Part shown: positions 34,233-43,670 of the stretch, in pieces
Numbering within the stretch: position 1 is the first letter of the stretch
Layout: the number at the start of each line of letters is the position of its first letter
NCBI RefSeq assembly: GCF_019396345.1
Contig: NZ_JAHKRM010000030.1
Location: 111,795-175,794, forward strand
Length of the DNA stretch: 64,000 nt
Direction of reading: 5' to 3'
From: Nonomuraea guangzhouensis
Lineage (GTDB): Bacteria > Actinomycetota > Actinomycetes > Streptosporangiales > Streptosporangiaceae
Made by a program: the position numbers and the translations under genes
The notes under the pieces: generated by a model
What the model was told of the DNA's origin: nothing
Seen by the model: only the letters and a program-made list of their open reading frames with translations
The model's database searches: none

Positions 34233-35057
34233 GTGGCAAACAACATACGTATCCGATCAAGCCTCGTGTCCGCCGCTCTACTGATCGCCCTGTCCGCGTG
34301 CGGCCACGGATCCGCGGACGCCGCCGACCTCCTGCAGCGGGTCAAGGCGTCCGGGACCCTCCGGGTGGCCCAGACGCAGGCGAACCCGCCGTGGAACTTC
34401 CTGGACGGCGGCAAGCCCGCGGGCTACGACGTCGACGTCGCCAACGAGCTCGCCAAGCGGCTCGGCATCGCCAACGTCGAGTTCGTCGCCTCCAACTACC
34501 AGAGTTTCATCGCGGGCGTTCAGGCCGGCCGGTTCGACGCCGTCATCTCCGGCCAGACCATCACTCCGGAACGTGCCAAACAGGTGGACTTCTCCCGCCC
34601 GTACCAGGTCAACGGGATCTCGATCTTCGTGGCCGACGCCAATTCCGCCATCGCGGGGCTGACCGACCTCCAGGGCAAGAAGATCGCCGTGACGGCCGGG
34701 ACCACGCAGGCGGCCTTCGCCAAGAAGAGCGTCGCCGGCGCCGACATCAAGACCTACGACAACGCCACGCTCGGGCTGACCGAGGTGGCGCGAGGGCGGG
34801 CCGACGCCGTGCTGGTGTCGCGGTTCCAAGGGGCGTTCCTGGCGGCGAAGAACAACCTGAAGGTCAAGCCCGCAGGGCCGCTGCTCGAATCGGAGGTCAA
34901 CGGGATCTCCTTCGCGAAGGGCTCGGCGAGCTTCAAGCAGGCCGTCGACAAGGCGCTCAACGACATGATCGCCGACGGCACCCTGGCCGCCATCTCCCGC
35001 AAGTGGCTGGGCGGCCTCGACATGACGCAGGAACTGGCCAAGGTTTCGGCGAACTGA
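34233..35057 (+). CDS. Polar amino-acid ABC transporter substrate-binding lipoprotein
   Basis: About 274 residues with lipoprotein signal (LLIALSAC) and the family-3 solute-binding fold (GTLRVAQTQANPPWNFLDGG; AGYDVDVANELAKRLGI; DAVISGQTITPERAKQVDFS). AAGGAG precedes the GTG start. First gene of a four-gene operon with permease, ATPase and a class V aminotransferase. Ligand unknown; the attached PLP enzyme suggests an amino acid, possibly sulfur-containing. Confidence 0.93.
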   Translation: MANNIRIRSSLVSAALLIALSACGHGSADAADLLQRVKASGTLRVAQTQANPPWNFLDGGKPAGYDVDVANELAKRLGIANVEFVASNYQSFIAGVQAGRFDAVISGQTITPERAKQVDFSRPYQVNGISIFVADANSAIAGLTDLQGKKIAVTAGTTQAAFAKKSVAGADIKTYDNATLGLTEVARGRADAVLVSRFQGAFLAAKNNLKVKPAGPLLESEVNGISFAKGSASFKQAVDKALNDMIADGTLAAISRKWLGGLDMTQELAKVSAN

Positions 35058-35072
35058 GCAGGGAAGACACTG

Positions 35073-35723
35073 ATGGATCTACTGGTCGACTCCTTTCCCG
35101 ATCTCCTCACCGGCATGGTGATCACGCTTCTCCTCGGTGTGATCTCCTTCATCCTCGGCAGCGTCCTCGGGGCCGCGATCATGCTGGCGAAGATCTCCGG
35201 CAACCGTGTCCTCTCGGCCGTGGCGACCGCGTACGTGTCGGTCTTCCGCGGCACGCCGTTGCTGATCCAAATAATGATCATCTACTTCGGGCTGCCGCAG
35301 ATCGGCCTGGAGATTCCTCCCATCCCGTCGGCGATCATCGCGTTCACCCTGTTCACCGCCGCCTACCTCAGCGAGAACTTCCGCGCCGGCGTCCTGGGCG
35401 TCGACAAAGGACAGTGGGAGGCGGCGGCCTCGATGGCGATGCCGTACTGGAAGACGCTGCGCCGCGTCATCTTCCCCCAGGCCATCAGGATCGCCCTGCC
35501 ACCCGTCGGAAGCCGGTTCATCGCGCTGATGAAGGACACGTCACTGGCGTCCGCGGTGACCGTGGTGGAGCTGACCAGGGTGGCTGAGGGCATCGGCACC
35601 TCGACGTTCCGCTACATGGACGCGTTGCTGATCGTCGGGCTCATGTACTGGCTGATCAACACCCTCCTGCAGGTCGGCCAGCAGGCCCTCGAGCGCCGGA
35701 TGAGAAAGGCCTACGCCACATGA
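35073..35723 (+). CDS. Amino-acid ABC transporter permease
   Basis: About 216 residues, HisM/GlnP type: five or so transmembrane segments and the EAA loop (GQWEAAASMAMPYWKTLRRV, then IFPQAIR). It overlaps the ATPase gene by ATGA. A single permease gene implies a homodimeric channel. Confidence 0.95.
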   Translation: MDLLVDSFPDLLTGMVITLLLGVISFILGSVLGAAIMLAKISGNRVLSAVATAYVSVFRGTPLLIQIMIIYFGLPQIGLEIPPIPSAIIAFTLFTAAYLSENFRAGVLGVDKGQWEAAASMAMPYWKTLRRVIFPQAIRIALPPVGSRFIALMKDTSLASAVTVVELTRVAEGIGTSTFRYMDALLIVGLMYWLINTLLQVGQQALERRMRKAYAT

Positions 35724-36523
35724 CCACCCCAGAACCCATCGTCAGCGTGCGCGGGCTGCGTAAGCGCTTCGGCGACAACGAGGTACTCAAGGGCATCGAC
35801 CTGGACGTACGGCCCGGAGAGGTAGTGGTGGTCATGGGCCCGTCAGGCTCCGGCAAGACCACCCTGATCCGCTGCCTCAACCTGCTCGAAGAGCCCGACA
35901 CCGGCACGGTGAGCATGTGCGGCAACCAGGTGGACTGCGGCGGGCGCGGGCGTTCCAGGGCCGCGCAGGTGCGCGAGATCCGGCGGCGTTCGGCGATGGT
36001 CTTCCAGCAGTTCAACCTGTTCCCGCACCTCACGGCACTGCAGAACGTCATGGAGGGCCCGATCTCCGTACGGGGCCTGCGCCGGACCGAGGCGGACGGC
36101 CTCGGACGGCGACTGCTCGCGCTCGTGGGCCTCGACGAAAAGTGCGACTGCTATCCGGCCACCCTCTCCGGTGGGCAGAAGCAGCGCGTCGCCATCGCCC
36201 GGGCACTGGCGATGGAGCCTCAGGTCATCCTGTTCGACGAACCCACCTCCGCGCTCGACCCCGAACTGCACGCCGAGGTCCTGCAGGTCATCCGAGACCT
36301 GGCCGGAAACGGGATGACCATGGTGATCGTGACGCACGAAACCGCCTTCGCCCGTGACGTGGCCGACCGGGTGGTGTTCATGGACGGCGGGAACGTCATC
36401 GAAGAGGCTCCCCCGCAGCGCTTCTTCACCGCGCCCGCGCACCCCCGCGTACAGGCCTTCCTGCGCCTCGTCGGCCCTTCACACAACGGCCACCCCTCAC
36501 CCCAGAACGTGGAGCGAACGTGA
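35720..36523 (+). CDS. Amino-acid ABC transporter ATP-binding protein
   Basis: About 267 residues, GlnQ type: Walker A GPSGSGKTT, Q-loop FQQFNLFPH, signature LSGGQKQR, Walker B VILFDEPTSALD, switch His in THE. Overlaps the permease gene by four bases and the aminotransferase gene by GTGA. It powers uptake of the amino acid caught by the lipoprotein. Confidence 0.97.
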   Translation: MTTPEPIVSVRGLRKRFGDNEVLKGIDLDVRPGEVVVVMGPSGSGKTTLIRCLNLLEEPDTGTVSMCGNQVDCGGRGRSRAAQVREIRRRSAMVFQQFNLFPHLTALQNVMEGPISVRGLRRTEADGLGRRLLALVGLDEKCDCYPATLSGGQKQRVAIARALAMEPQVILFDEPTSALDPELHAEVLQVIRDLAGNGMTMVIVTHETAFARDVADRVVFMDGGNVIEEAPPQRFFTAPAHPRVQAFLRLVGPSHNGHPSPQNVERT

Positions 36524-37695
36524 TCGACCTCGCACGGGCCCGGGAGCTGACCCCGGGCACCGCGAACACCGTCCACCTCAACAACGCCGGAGCCTCGCTA
36601 CCCTCCACGCCCGTGCTGGAGGCGACCGTCGGGCATCTCCGGCTGGAAGGCGAGATCGGCGGATATGAGGCGGCCGCACGCGCCGCCGAACGCGTCGAGG
36701 CGGCGTACGGCTCCGCCGCCAGGCTGCTGAACTGCTCCCCCGACGAGATCGCCATCGTCGACAGCGCGACCCGCGCCTGGGACCTGGCCTTCTACGCCAT
36801 CCCCTTCCGCCCCGGCGACCGGATCCTGACCAGCAAGGCCGAGTACGCCAGCAACTTCATCGCCTACCTGCAGGTAGCCCGCCGCCACGGCGTGAGCGTC
36901 GAGGTCGTGCCCAACGACGGGCTCGGCCAGCTCTCCGTGGACGCGCTGCGAGCGATGATGGACGAGCGCGTACGCCTCATCTCGGTCACCCACATCCCCA
37001 CCAACGGCGGCCTGGTCAACCCGGCCGCGGAGATCGGCAAGATCGCGGCCGAGGCGGGCGTACTGTATCTGCTCGACGCGTGCCAGTCGGTGGGCCAGAT
37101 CCCCGTCGACGTCGAGCAGATCCGCTGCGACATACTCTCCACGACCGGCCGCAAATACCTGCGCGCGCCCCGCGGGACCGGGCTGCTGTACGTCCGGCGG
37201 TCCGTGCTCGACCAGCTCGATCCGCCCTTCCTCGACCTGCGTTCCGCCAGGTGGACGGCGCCCGACCGCTTCGAGATCCAGCCGGGCGCCCGCAGGTTCG
37301 AGAACTGGGAGTACGGCGTCGCAGGGCGGGTCGGCTTGGCGACCGCGATCGAGGAGACCCTGGCCTGGGGGCCGGAGGACATCCGGGACCGGGTCTACCT
37401 GCTCGGCGACACCCTCCGGGAACGACTGGCGGCCATCCCCGGCTGCACCGTGCGCGACGTCGGCGCCGAACGCTGCGGCATCGTCACCTTCACCCTCGAC
37501 GGCGTCGCCGCCGAGACGATCAAGGAGTACTTGGCGGAGCGCCGGATCAACGTCAGCGTGTCGCGGGCCCCGTCAACGCTCCTGGACATGACCGATCGCG
37601 ACATCTCCGAACTCGTGCGTGCATCGGTCCACTACTACAACTCCGAGGAGGAGCTGGCCCGCTTCTGCGAGGAACTGACCCGACTCCGTACATGA
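36520..37695 (+). CDS. Class V aminotransferase/cysteine-desulfurase-like PLP enzyme
   Basis: About 391 residues, fold-type I. The PLP Lys is in TTGRKYLRAPRGTGLLYV, the Asp holding the pyridine nitrogen in LLDACQSVGQIPVDV, and HIPTNGGLVNP forms the substrate region. The pattern is that of isopenicillin-N-epimerase-like and SufS/EgtE-like class V enzymes. GTG start overlaps the ATPase stop, so it is co-expressed with an amino-acid importer and probably acts on the imported amino acid (lyase, desulfurase, epimerase or transaminase). Which reaction cannot be decided from sequence alone. Confidence 0.9.
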   Translation: MIDLARARELTPGTANTVHLNNAGASLPSTPVLEATVGHLRLEGEIGGYEAAARAAERVEAAYGSAARLLNCSPDEIAIVDSATRAWDLAFYAIPFRPGDRILTSKAEYASNFIAYLQVARRHGVSVEVVPNDGLGQLSVDALRAMMDERVRLISVTHIPTNGGLVNPAAEIGKIAAEAGVLYLLDACQSVGQIPVDVEQIRCDILSTTGRKYLRAPRGTGLLYVRRSVLDQLDPPFLDLRSARWTAPDRFEIQPGARRFENWEYGVAGRVGLATAIEETLAWGPEDIRDRVYLLGDTLRERLAAIPGCTVRDVGAERCGIVTFTLDGVAAETIKEYLAERRINVSVSRAPSTLLDMTDRDISELVRASVHYYNSEEELARFCEELTRLRT

Positions 37696-37698
37696 CGA

Positions 37699-37727
37699 AT
37701 CTCCCCGGGCTCGGTGCCCGGGGAGAT
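37699..37727. terminator. Bidirectional hairpin terminator
   Basis: ATCTCCCCGGGC, loop TCGGT, GCCCGGGGAGAT: a perfect 12-bp stem between the convergent aminotransferase and MFS genes. Confidence 0.85.
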
Positions 37728-37732
37728 CGCGT

Positions 37733-39070
37733 TCAGTGGTGGTGGTGTGCCACCGGTTCGTGGTGGTGGGTGTCCGCGGGCTGGCGGCGATCGAGGGCCG
37801 CCCAGGTGATCAGGGCGGTGAGCAGGCCCGCGGTGGTCAGCAGGCCGCCGACCCAGTTGACCGAGGCCAGTCCGAGACCGCCGTCGATGGCCGCGCCGCC
37901 GAGGTAGATGCCGATGGCGCTGCCCAGGGTGAAGGCGGAGATGTTGGCCGCCGAGGCCACGTCGGGCGCGTGCCCGGCCGCGGTCATCACCCGCAGTTGC
38001 AGCGGCGCCACCACGGCGAAGGCGGCGGTGCCGAAGATCGGCATCATCGCCACGACCGTCGCCCGCGCCTCGATCGCGTGCGTCATCACGAACAGCGCGA
38101 TCGCCAAGGCGGCGAGCGTGCCGATCACGGTGGGCATGAGCGTCCTGTCGGCCAGCCGCCCGCCAAGCGTGTTGCCCGCGAACAGGCCCACCCCGAACAG
38201 CAGCAGCAACGGCGTCACCCAGCCGGCCCCGAACCCGGTCACCTCGGTGAGCTGCGGGGCGATGTAGACGTAACTGGTGAAGACGCCGCCGTAACCGAGC
38301 ATCGTGGTCAGCAGCGCGCCCCATACCGCCGGGCGGCGCAGCGCGGCCAGTTGCTCGCGCATCGACGGCCCCTGGCCACCGCCTCCCAGATGAGCCAGCG
38401 CGTGCGCATCCAGCCCCTCGAACTCGCTCCCGACATCGTGCTGCTCATGACCGGCTGCGGGCGCGTGGTGCTCGGGCGCGTGGTGCTCGGGCGCGTGTTC
38501 GTGCTGGTGGGCGGCGGTCTGCTGGGGCAAGGCGGCCAGCAGGCCGAGCAGCGCCAGCCCGCCGAAGACCACCAGCGTCCAGAACGTGAACCGCCAGCCC
38601 AGTGCCTGCCCGACCGCCGCCCCGATGGGCGCGCCGAGGATCGTGGAGGCGGTCAGCCCGGAGAACACCACCGCCACCGCCCGCCCCTTGCGGGCCGGAT
38701 CCACGAGCTCGGCCGCGAAGACCGCCGCGATGCCCAGGAACGCCCCATGGGCCATCGCGGAGACGACCCGGCCGGACATGATGAACGCGTACGTGGGCCC
38801 AAGGGCCGAGATCAGGTTCCCGAGCAGGAACACGCCGGTAGTCAGCAGCAGCATCGACCGCCGGCCGAACCGGGTGCCCAGCGCGGTGAACACAGGAGCG
38901 CCGACGGCCACGCCGAGCGCGTACACGCTCTCCAGATGACCGACCGCGCCGATCGAGACGTTGAGTGCCTGTGCTATCTCTCGTACGACTCCGGCGACGA
39001 TGAACTCGTCGGCCCCCATGGCAAAGGCGCCGAGCACCATCGCCCAGATCGCGAGCGGCAACTTCCTCAT
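37733..39070 (-). CDS. MFS transporter (AraJ/DHA1 type) with histidine-rich loop and tail
   Basis: About 445 residues, 12 predicted transmembrane segments (AFAMGADEFIVAGVVREIAQ at the start is characteristic of AraJ-like exporters). The central cytoplasmic loop between helices 6 and 7 is His/Glu-rich (AAHQHEHAPEHHAPEHHAP) and the protein ends in HHHEPVAHHHH. Such His-rich insertions are common in metal-handling transporters and rare in drug exporters. GAGGAG precedes the ATG at 39070. A CsoR-like box lies upstream. Export of a metal, metal chelate or sulfur compound is the likely role; drug efflux is the alternative. Confidence 0.9.
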   Translation of the reverse strand: MRKLPLAIWAMVLGAFAMGADEFIVAGVVREIAQALNVSIGAVGHLESVYALGVAVGAPVFTALGTRFGRRSMLLLTTGVFLLGNLISALGPTYAFIMSGRVVSAMAHGAFLGIAAVFAAELVDPARKGRAVAVVFSGLTASTILGAPIGAAVGQALGWRFTFWTLVVFGGLALLGLLAALPQQTAAHQHEHAPEHHAPEHHAPAAGHEQHDVGSEFEGLDAHALAHLGGGGQGPSMREQLAALRRPAVWGALLTTMLGYGGVFTSYVYIAPQLTEVTGFGAGWVTPLLLLFGVGLFAGNTLGGRLADRTLMPTVIGTLAALAIALFVMTHAIEARATVVAMMPIFGTAAFAVVAPLQLRVMTAAGHAPDVASAANISAFTLGSAIGIYLGGAAIDGGLGLASVNWVGGLLTTAGLLTALITWAALDRRQPADTHHHEPVAHHHH

Positions 39071-39143
39071 CGCAAGCTCCTCTGAGGTTGGAAGACCGGC
39101 CTCCCGGAAGATCCGGCAGACCCTCACACCCGCCCGGAACCAT

Positions 39144-39160
39144 ATACCCCCTATGGGTAT
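39144..39160. promoter_or_regulatory. CsoR-like operator before the MFS gene
   Basis: ATACCCCCTATGGGTAT, the exact reverse complement of the 17-mer before the DUF4396 gene. Confidence 0.7.
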
Positions 39161-39264
39161 TCCGACCTCCATGTGAATTTCTCAGAGGCGCTTCATCTGC
39201 TATGCCATTTAGTAGCGAATAGCCCGCAGTTGCTAACCTTGTGCAGAAGCTACGGAGGGCTCCC

Positions 39265-40365
39265 ATGCAGACCAGCAGCCGACGATTCACCCGGACCGAC
39301 GTCCTACGTCTGATCCCCCTGTTCGGCGTCGTCGCCGCTCTGCACGTGGCAGGCTTCGGACTGTTCGCCTATTACAACGCCCAGCCCGCCTACCACAACC
39401 TGACCGACGGCCGCGGCCAGCTCGTCTTCGCCTCCGCCGCCGGGATCGTCTACCTGCTCGGCATGCGCCACGCTTTCGACGCCGACCACATCGCCGCCAT
39501 CGACGACACCACCCGGCTCCTGCTGCAGAAGGGCCGGCCCTCGCAGGGCGTGGGGCTGTTCTTCTCGCTCGGCCACTCCACCGTCGTGCTGGCGCTGTCG
39601 GTGGCGGTCGCGTTCGCCACCCAGGCGGCCGTGCGATTCCAGAGCTCGTTCGCCGACGTCGGCGGCATCATCGGCACCACCGTCTCAGGCGCCTTCCTCT
39701 ACCTGGTGGCCGGGCTGAACCTGGTCATCTTCGCCGGCATCTGGAAGATGTGGCGACAGGTACGCCACGGCGCCTACGAACCGGAGCGGCTCGAACGCCT
39801 GCTGGCCGAACGCGGCCTGCTGAACCGTCTGTTCAAAGGCCGCTACACCCGGCTGATCAACGCCGGCTGGCACATCTACCCGGTCGGCCTGCTGTTCGGG
39901 CTCGGCTTCGACACCGCCACCCAGGTCGGTCTGATCGGCGTCTCCGCCGGAGCAGCCGCGGGCGGCCAACTCCCTCCGCTCGCCATCATCTCGTTGCCGT
40001 TGATCTTCGCGGCGGGCATGTCGCTGTGGGACACCCTTGACGGCGCGTTCATGTCCCACGCCTACAACTGGGCCTTCAGCAACCCGCTCCGCAAGATCTA
40101 CTACAATCTCTCCACCACCGGCCTGTCCATCTTCGTGGCCTTCGCCGTCGGCACCGTCGAACTGCTCGGCATCCTCACCGACCAACTCGGCCTGGCCGAC
40201 CGCCAGCCCTGGGCCGCTCTCGCCGCCATCGATCTCAACACCATCGGCTACGTGATCGTCGGCGTCTTCCTGCTCACCTGGCTGGGCAGCGTCGCGTACT
40301 GGAAGCTCGCCAAGCTCGAACAGCGGTACGCCCAGCCGGCGACCGCCGAAGCCGACTCCCGATGA
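39265..40365 (+). CDS. NiCoT family nickel/cobalt permease
   Basis: About 366 residues, eight transmembrane segments. The family signatures are present: RHAFDADHIAAIDDTTR in helix II and GLGFDTATQ further on. These residues bind Ni(II) or Co(II) during uptake, used for urease, hydrogenase, superoxide dismutase or cobalamin. GGAGGG lies 6 bases before the ATG at 39265. It is divergent from the His-rich MFS gene with 194 bases between; no cobalamin riboswitch was recognised in that stretch. Confidence 0.95.
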   Translation: MQTSSRRFTRTDVLRLIPLFGVVAALHVAGFGLFAYYNAQPAYHNLTDGRGQLVFASAAGIVYLLGMRHAFDADHIAAIDDTTRLLLQKGRPSQGVGLFFSLGHSTVVLALSVAVAFATQAAVRFQSSFADVGGIIGTTVSGAFLYLVAGLNLVIFAGIWKMWRQVRHGAYEPERLERLLAERGLLNRLFKGRYTRLINAGWHIYPVGLLFGLGFDTATQVGLIGVSAGAAAGGQLPPLAIISLPLIFAAGMSLWDTLDGAFMSHAYNWAFSNPLRKIYYNLSTTGLSIFVAFAVGTVELLGILTDQLGLADRQPWAALAAIDLNTIGYVIVGVFLLTWLGSVAYWKLAKLEQRYAQPATAEADSR

Positions 40366-40368
40366 ACT

Positions 40369-41026
40369 GTGAGCATGGGGAACATCGCGCATACGGAGAC
40401 CGGGACGGGAGAGGACGTCGCGCTCATCGGCGGGACAGGCGTGACCGCCGGAGCCTGGGACCTGCCGTTCAAGCCCGCGCTCGTCCAGGCGGGATACCGG
40501 GTCATCGCCGTCGACAGCCGGGGAACGGGCGGCTCCTACACCCCGCCTCCCCCGTACTCGATCGCCGACATGGCGCGCGACACGATCGACGTCATTGAGA
40601 GCGCGGCCACCGGACCGTGCCGCGTCGTCGGGCTGTCACTGGGCGGATTCGTGGCCGAGGAGATCTCCCACCAGCGCCCTGACCTGGTCCGCTCGGTCGC
40701 ACTCATCGCCGGCGCGGGGCGCACGACCGCGTACCTGCGGGCCAAGATGCTGGCCGAGCGGGAGCTGTTCGCTGGGCCAGGCAGCCGCGGCTCGGGACTG
40801 GCTGCTCGACGGCACCCACCATGAGCGCTGGCAACGGATGACCGTACCCGCCTTGATCGTCGCGTTCGAGCACGATGTCCAGTTCCCCCCGTCTCGCGCC
40901 CGCGAAGCGGCCGGAATCTGGCCGGACGCCACGTACGTCGAGATCCCCGTCGTCGCGCACGGCAATGGGGCGTTCGACGCGGCGGGCGGGATCGGCAAGG
41001 CCCTCCTTGACTTCTACGCCAGGTGA
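40369..41026 (+). pseudogene. Alpha/beta hydrolase, frameshifted and internally deleted
   Basis: The first frame gives a normal start of an alpha/beta hydrolase (GGTGVTAGAWDLPFKPALVQ; nucleophile Ser in VGLSLGGFVAEE) up to about 40775. The remainder (DWLLDGTHHERWQRMTVPAL; IVAFEHDVQFPPSRAREAAG; His in VAHGNG) continues in another frame. The combined product is about 60 residues shorter than the family norm; the missing part is the lid. One deletion would explain both facts. It follows the NiCoT gene by a few bases. Confidence 0.8.
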
Positions 41027-41047
41027 CCAGCGACTCGGGAGGGCCGC

Positions 41048-41569
41048 TCAGGTCTGCGGCGGGCGGTCCTGCGGCCGTTCGAGGCTGTGGGCTGCCAGTC
41101 CCACGGTCGCCCGCGCGAGCCTCACGTAACCGGCGAGGATGTCGGCGGGCAGTCCCTGTTCGAGATCCCGCAGGCAGAACAGCACGTCGGCCACCGCGTC
41201 GAGGCCCGCCGCCTCGCGGCGGACCCGCCATCCGTTGACGACCAGCAACCGCATGACCTGGTCGCGTGCGGAGTGCCACCTCTCGTCGCGCGCTGACGTA
41301 CGGCGCGGCCGTTCGGTCGCCGCCGCCAGCACGTCCGAGGGGGCCTGCGGCGAGTCGAGCAGGGCGCGGACGGAAGGTAGCGTGAGCCCGCCGACCTCCG
41401 CGAGTGCGCGGATGAGGCGCAACCGGTGTAAATGGCTCGTTTCGTATTCGACCTGGTTGGCGGACACATGTCGACCAGGTGGCAGCAGACCTTCGCGGCG
41501 ATAGAACTTGATGGTCGCGATGGGCATTCCGCTTCACGTGCTGAGCTCCCGCCCCGCCGAGGAGGTCAT
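41048..41569 (-). pseudogene. MerR-family regulator with in-frame stop in the HTH
   Basis: From an ATG at 41569 the frame reads MTSSAGRELST, TGA, SGMPIATIKFYRREGLLPPG and on to a normal end. The segment RELST-stop-SGMP aligns with the standard MerR helix GELSRRSGMP, so the TGA at 41536-41534 replaces an Arg codon within the DNA-binding domain. Restart at the ATG at 41527 would give 159 residues lacking the first HTH helix. The rest is a typical MerR of the organic-effector subgroup. The start codon overlaps the stop of an upstream gene remnant. Confidence 0.8.
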
Positions 41570-41690
41570 GCGTTCTGACGGAGTATGCGCTGGAAGTCGT
41601 CGTACGACATCCCGTTCGCACGGGCCACTCCGGGAATGGCGCTGAACGTGCGGACCACGCCGCCGTCCACGAGATAGCGGCCCTCATTAG
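41566..41690 (-). pseudogene. 3' remnant of an unknown gene cut by an insertion
   Basis: About 40 codons (NEGRYLVDGGVVRTFSAIPG, then VARANGMSYDDFQRILRQNA) end at a TGA overlapping the MerR start codon, the usual sign of an operon partner. The frame is lost upstream near 41690, just where the integrase remnant begins. Family not recognised. Confidence 0.5.
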
Positions 41691-41728
41691 GACCACGATC
41701 TAAGCCTGTCTCACCAGTCTCTCTGAGC

Positions 41729-43098
41729 ATGATCCTTCTTGTCGGTCATGTCCATGATGTACGCGGCAAGGGGGCGTTGCCGGACGGGACGCCGTTTTTC
41801 CTGGGGTCGGATATGCGTCCGGTGGAACCGCTGTGCTCGTTCATGTTCGAGCTGGCCAAGACGCTCCAGGACTACACCTATGACCTGCTGGACATCGTCG
41901 CCTTCCTGGACAGCTTGGAACTGCCCACAGATCTTCTGTCGGCGACGGAGGAGGATCTGCTTGCCTATCGGGACGAGCGGACGAAGTACCAAGACGAGCC
42001 GGTCACGCCGGCGACCTGGCGGCGACGCAGGGCTCTGATCAACAACTTCTACGACTGGGCTATTGAGGCTCAGTGGCTCGAACGTCGTCCTTACACCAAG
42101 ACCAGGAACGGCAGGGACGTCCTGTCCTGGGGTGCGGTCATGGAATTGGCGTACCGGCAGTGGCGGTTTTGAAGCAGGTGGGCTTACGCGGCCTGCTCCC
42201 GGACGGCTCGGCGGACCCGACCTTTCGGGGTTCGTCGCCGCTGCGGAACGCGGCGGCGGGCGAACTGGCGATCACCACGGGGATGCGGCTCAGGGAGTTC
42301 TCCTGCCTGCTGGACATGGAGGTCGGCCCGCCGCGCCGCGACGGCCTGCCGGTCGATGTCCGATTGCAGGAGATCGCCAAGTACGGGTTACCCCGGGACG
42401 TGACAATCCAGCACGCCACCTTGAAGGAACTCGATCTCTACCGGCGGACTGAGCGCGCGGCCACGATCCGGAAGTCCGCCCGTGCACTGACCAGGCGCAG
42501 AGCCGAACTGTTCGTCGTCACCGACATCGACGAGCGCAACATGAAGGTGCGCGGGCGGCTGGATGACAGGGTCCGTACGTTCAAGGTCGAGATGATGTCG
42601 GCGGAATTGCGCCGGAAGGCTGTGATCGAGGGCGATCATGGACTGGAGCCGACGGCACTGTTCGTCGCCCGAGGCGGCCGGATGCCCGGCAAGCAGCGCT
42701 GGGAGCAGGTGTTCACCGCCGCCCACGTCAGGGCGATCGAGGTTGCTGCAGCCCATGAGCTCGGCCTGGTCATGCCGCCGCGGTTTCAAATCCATGATCT
42801 GCGCCATTCGTTCGCGATCTACATGCTGCAGCAGCTCACCCAACTGGTCATCGAGCAGGAGAGCGAGCGGATCCGCGAGGGCGGACACAACGCCTACTTG
42901 GCCGACCACCTCGCCCGTAATCCGCTGCTGATCGTGCAGCGACTGCTCGGTCACCACAACGCGTCCTCGACGTTTGGGTACCTGCGCTACATCCGGAACA
43001 CCAATGCGCTGGTCGCACCGGCGATCGCCGACTGGAACGAGGCCGACAAGACATACGCGGACTATGCGGCCCACGCTGCGGGACGGGGGGCTGCCTGA
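41729..43098 (+). pseudogene. Tyrosine recombinase (integrase), frameshifted
   Basis: The N-terminal core-binding domain (FMFELAKTLQDYTYDLLDIV) runs in one frame to about 42172, where it stops (MELAYRQWRF); the catalytic domain continues in another frame from about 42160 (VGLRGLLPDGS). All catalytic residues are present in the second part: Arg in TTGMRLREFS, HxxR in IHDLRHSF, GHH in LLGHHNASST and Tyr in FGYLRYI. A small indel near 42165 has inactivated it. It marks a former integrated element whose left edge cuts the MerR operon. Confidence 0.85.
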
Positions 43099-43322
43099 TG
43101 GCACGCCGAGGGGAACGCAAGCAGCGGGTCCGGACGGCTCGTCCAGTCCTGGAGGAGCCTCAGGAGTTCGACCGGGTCGGCGTCCGGGTGATGGAGCGCG
43201 TCTGGCTGACCGAACAGCAGGTCCGAGAAGCAGAGAACTTGACGCCCAACAGCCGCCTACAGGTCCTTGAGCTGTTCCCCTGGCTGAGGGAGCGTCACGA
43301 TTTGACAACTCAGAGGCCTTGA
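43098..43322 (+). CDS. Small hypothetical protein downstream of the integrase
   Basis: About 74 residues, basic start (RRGERKQRVRTARP) and a helical end. Its ATG overlaps the integrase stop (TGATG), indicating that the two were cotranscribed. Unrecognised; possibly an accessory protein of the integrated element. Confidence 0.5.
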   Translation: MARRGERKQRVRTARPVLEEPQEFDRVGVRVMERVWLTEQQVREAENLTPNSRLQVLELFPWLRERHDLTTQRP

Positions 43323-43335
43323 CCTTGAGACGGGG

Positions 43336-43600
43336 TTCCCGATGGCGGCCGCGCTGAAGGAGTACGGCATGATCCGCCGTACCGTCAACGCCGCCCGCTA
43401 CCTGTCGGACGAGGCCTACCGGGGCGCATCGCCCGGCAGCTGAACAAGGGCGAGAGCCTGCACGCGCTGCGCCGTGACCTGCGCTACGCGCACGGCGGCG
43501 CCTTCCGCAGCCCGCACCTGACCGGGCAGAGCGAGCAAGCCTGGTGCCTGACCCTGCTCACCAACGCGGTGGAAACCGATGGTGCTGTTACGAATCCGTG
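43336..43600 (+). mobile_element. Tn3-family transposase remnant (C-terminus)
   Basis: YGMIRRTVNAARYLSDEAYR, then after a one-base shift ARQLNKGESLHALRRDLRYA and QAWCLTLLTNAV, match the conserved C-terminus of Tn3-family transposases. Only about 85 codons remain. No terminal repeats were identified. Confidence 0.75.
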
Positions 43601-43670
43601 CGATCACACTGCGACCTCAAGAACATAGAGTCGCGAACCGTACTCTGACAGCGTCAATCAGTGGTGCGCA

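Noticed and set aside
39071..39264. Possible cobalamin or nickel riboswitch before the NiCoT gene
   Set aside because: No B12-box-like or NiCo-riboswitch-like conserved core could be recognised in the 194 bases.
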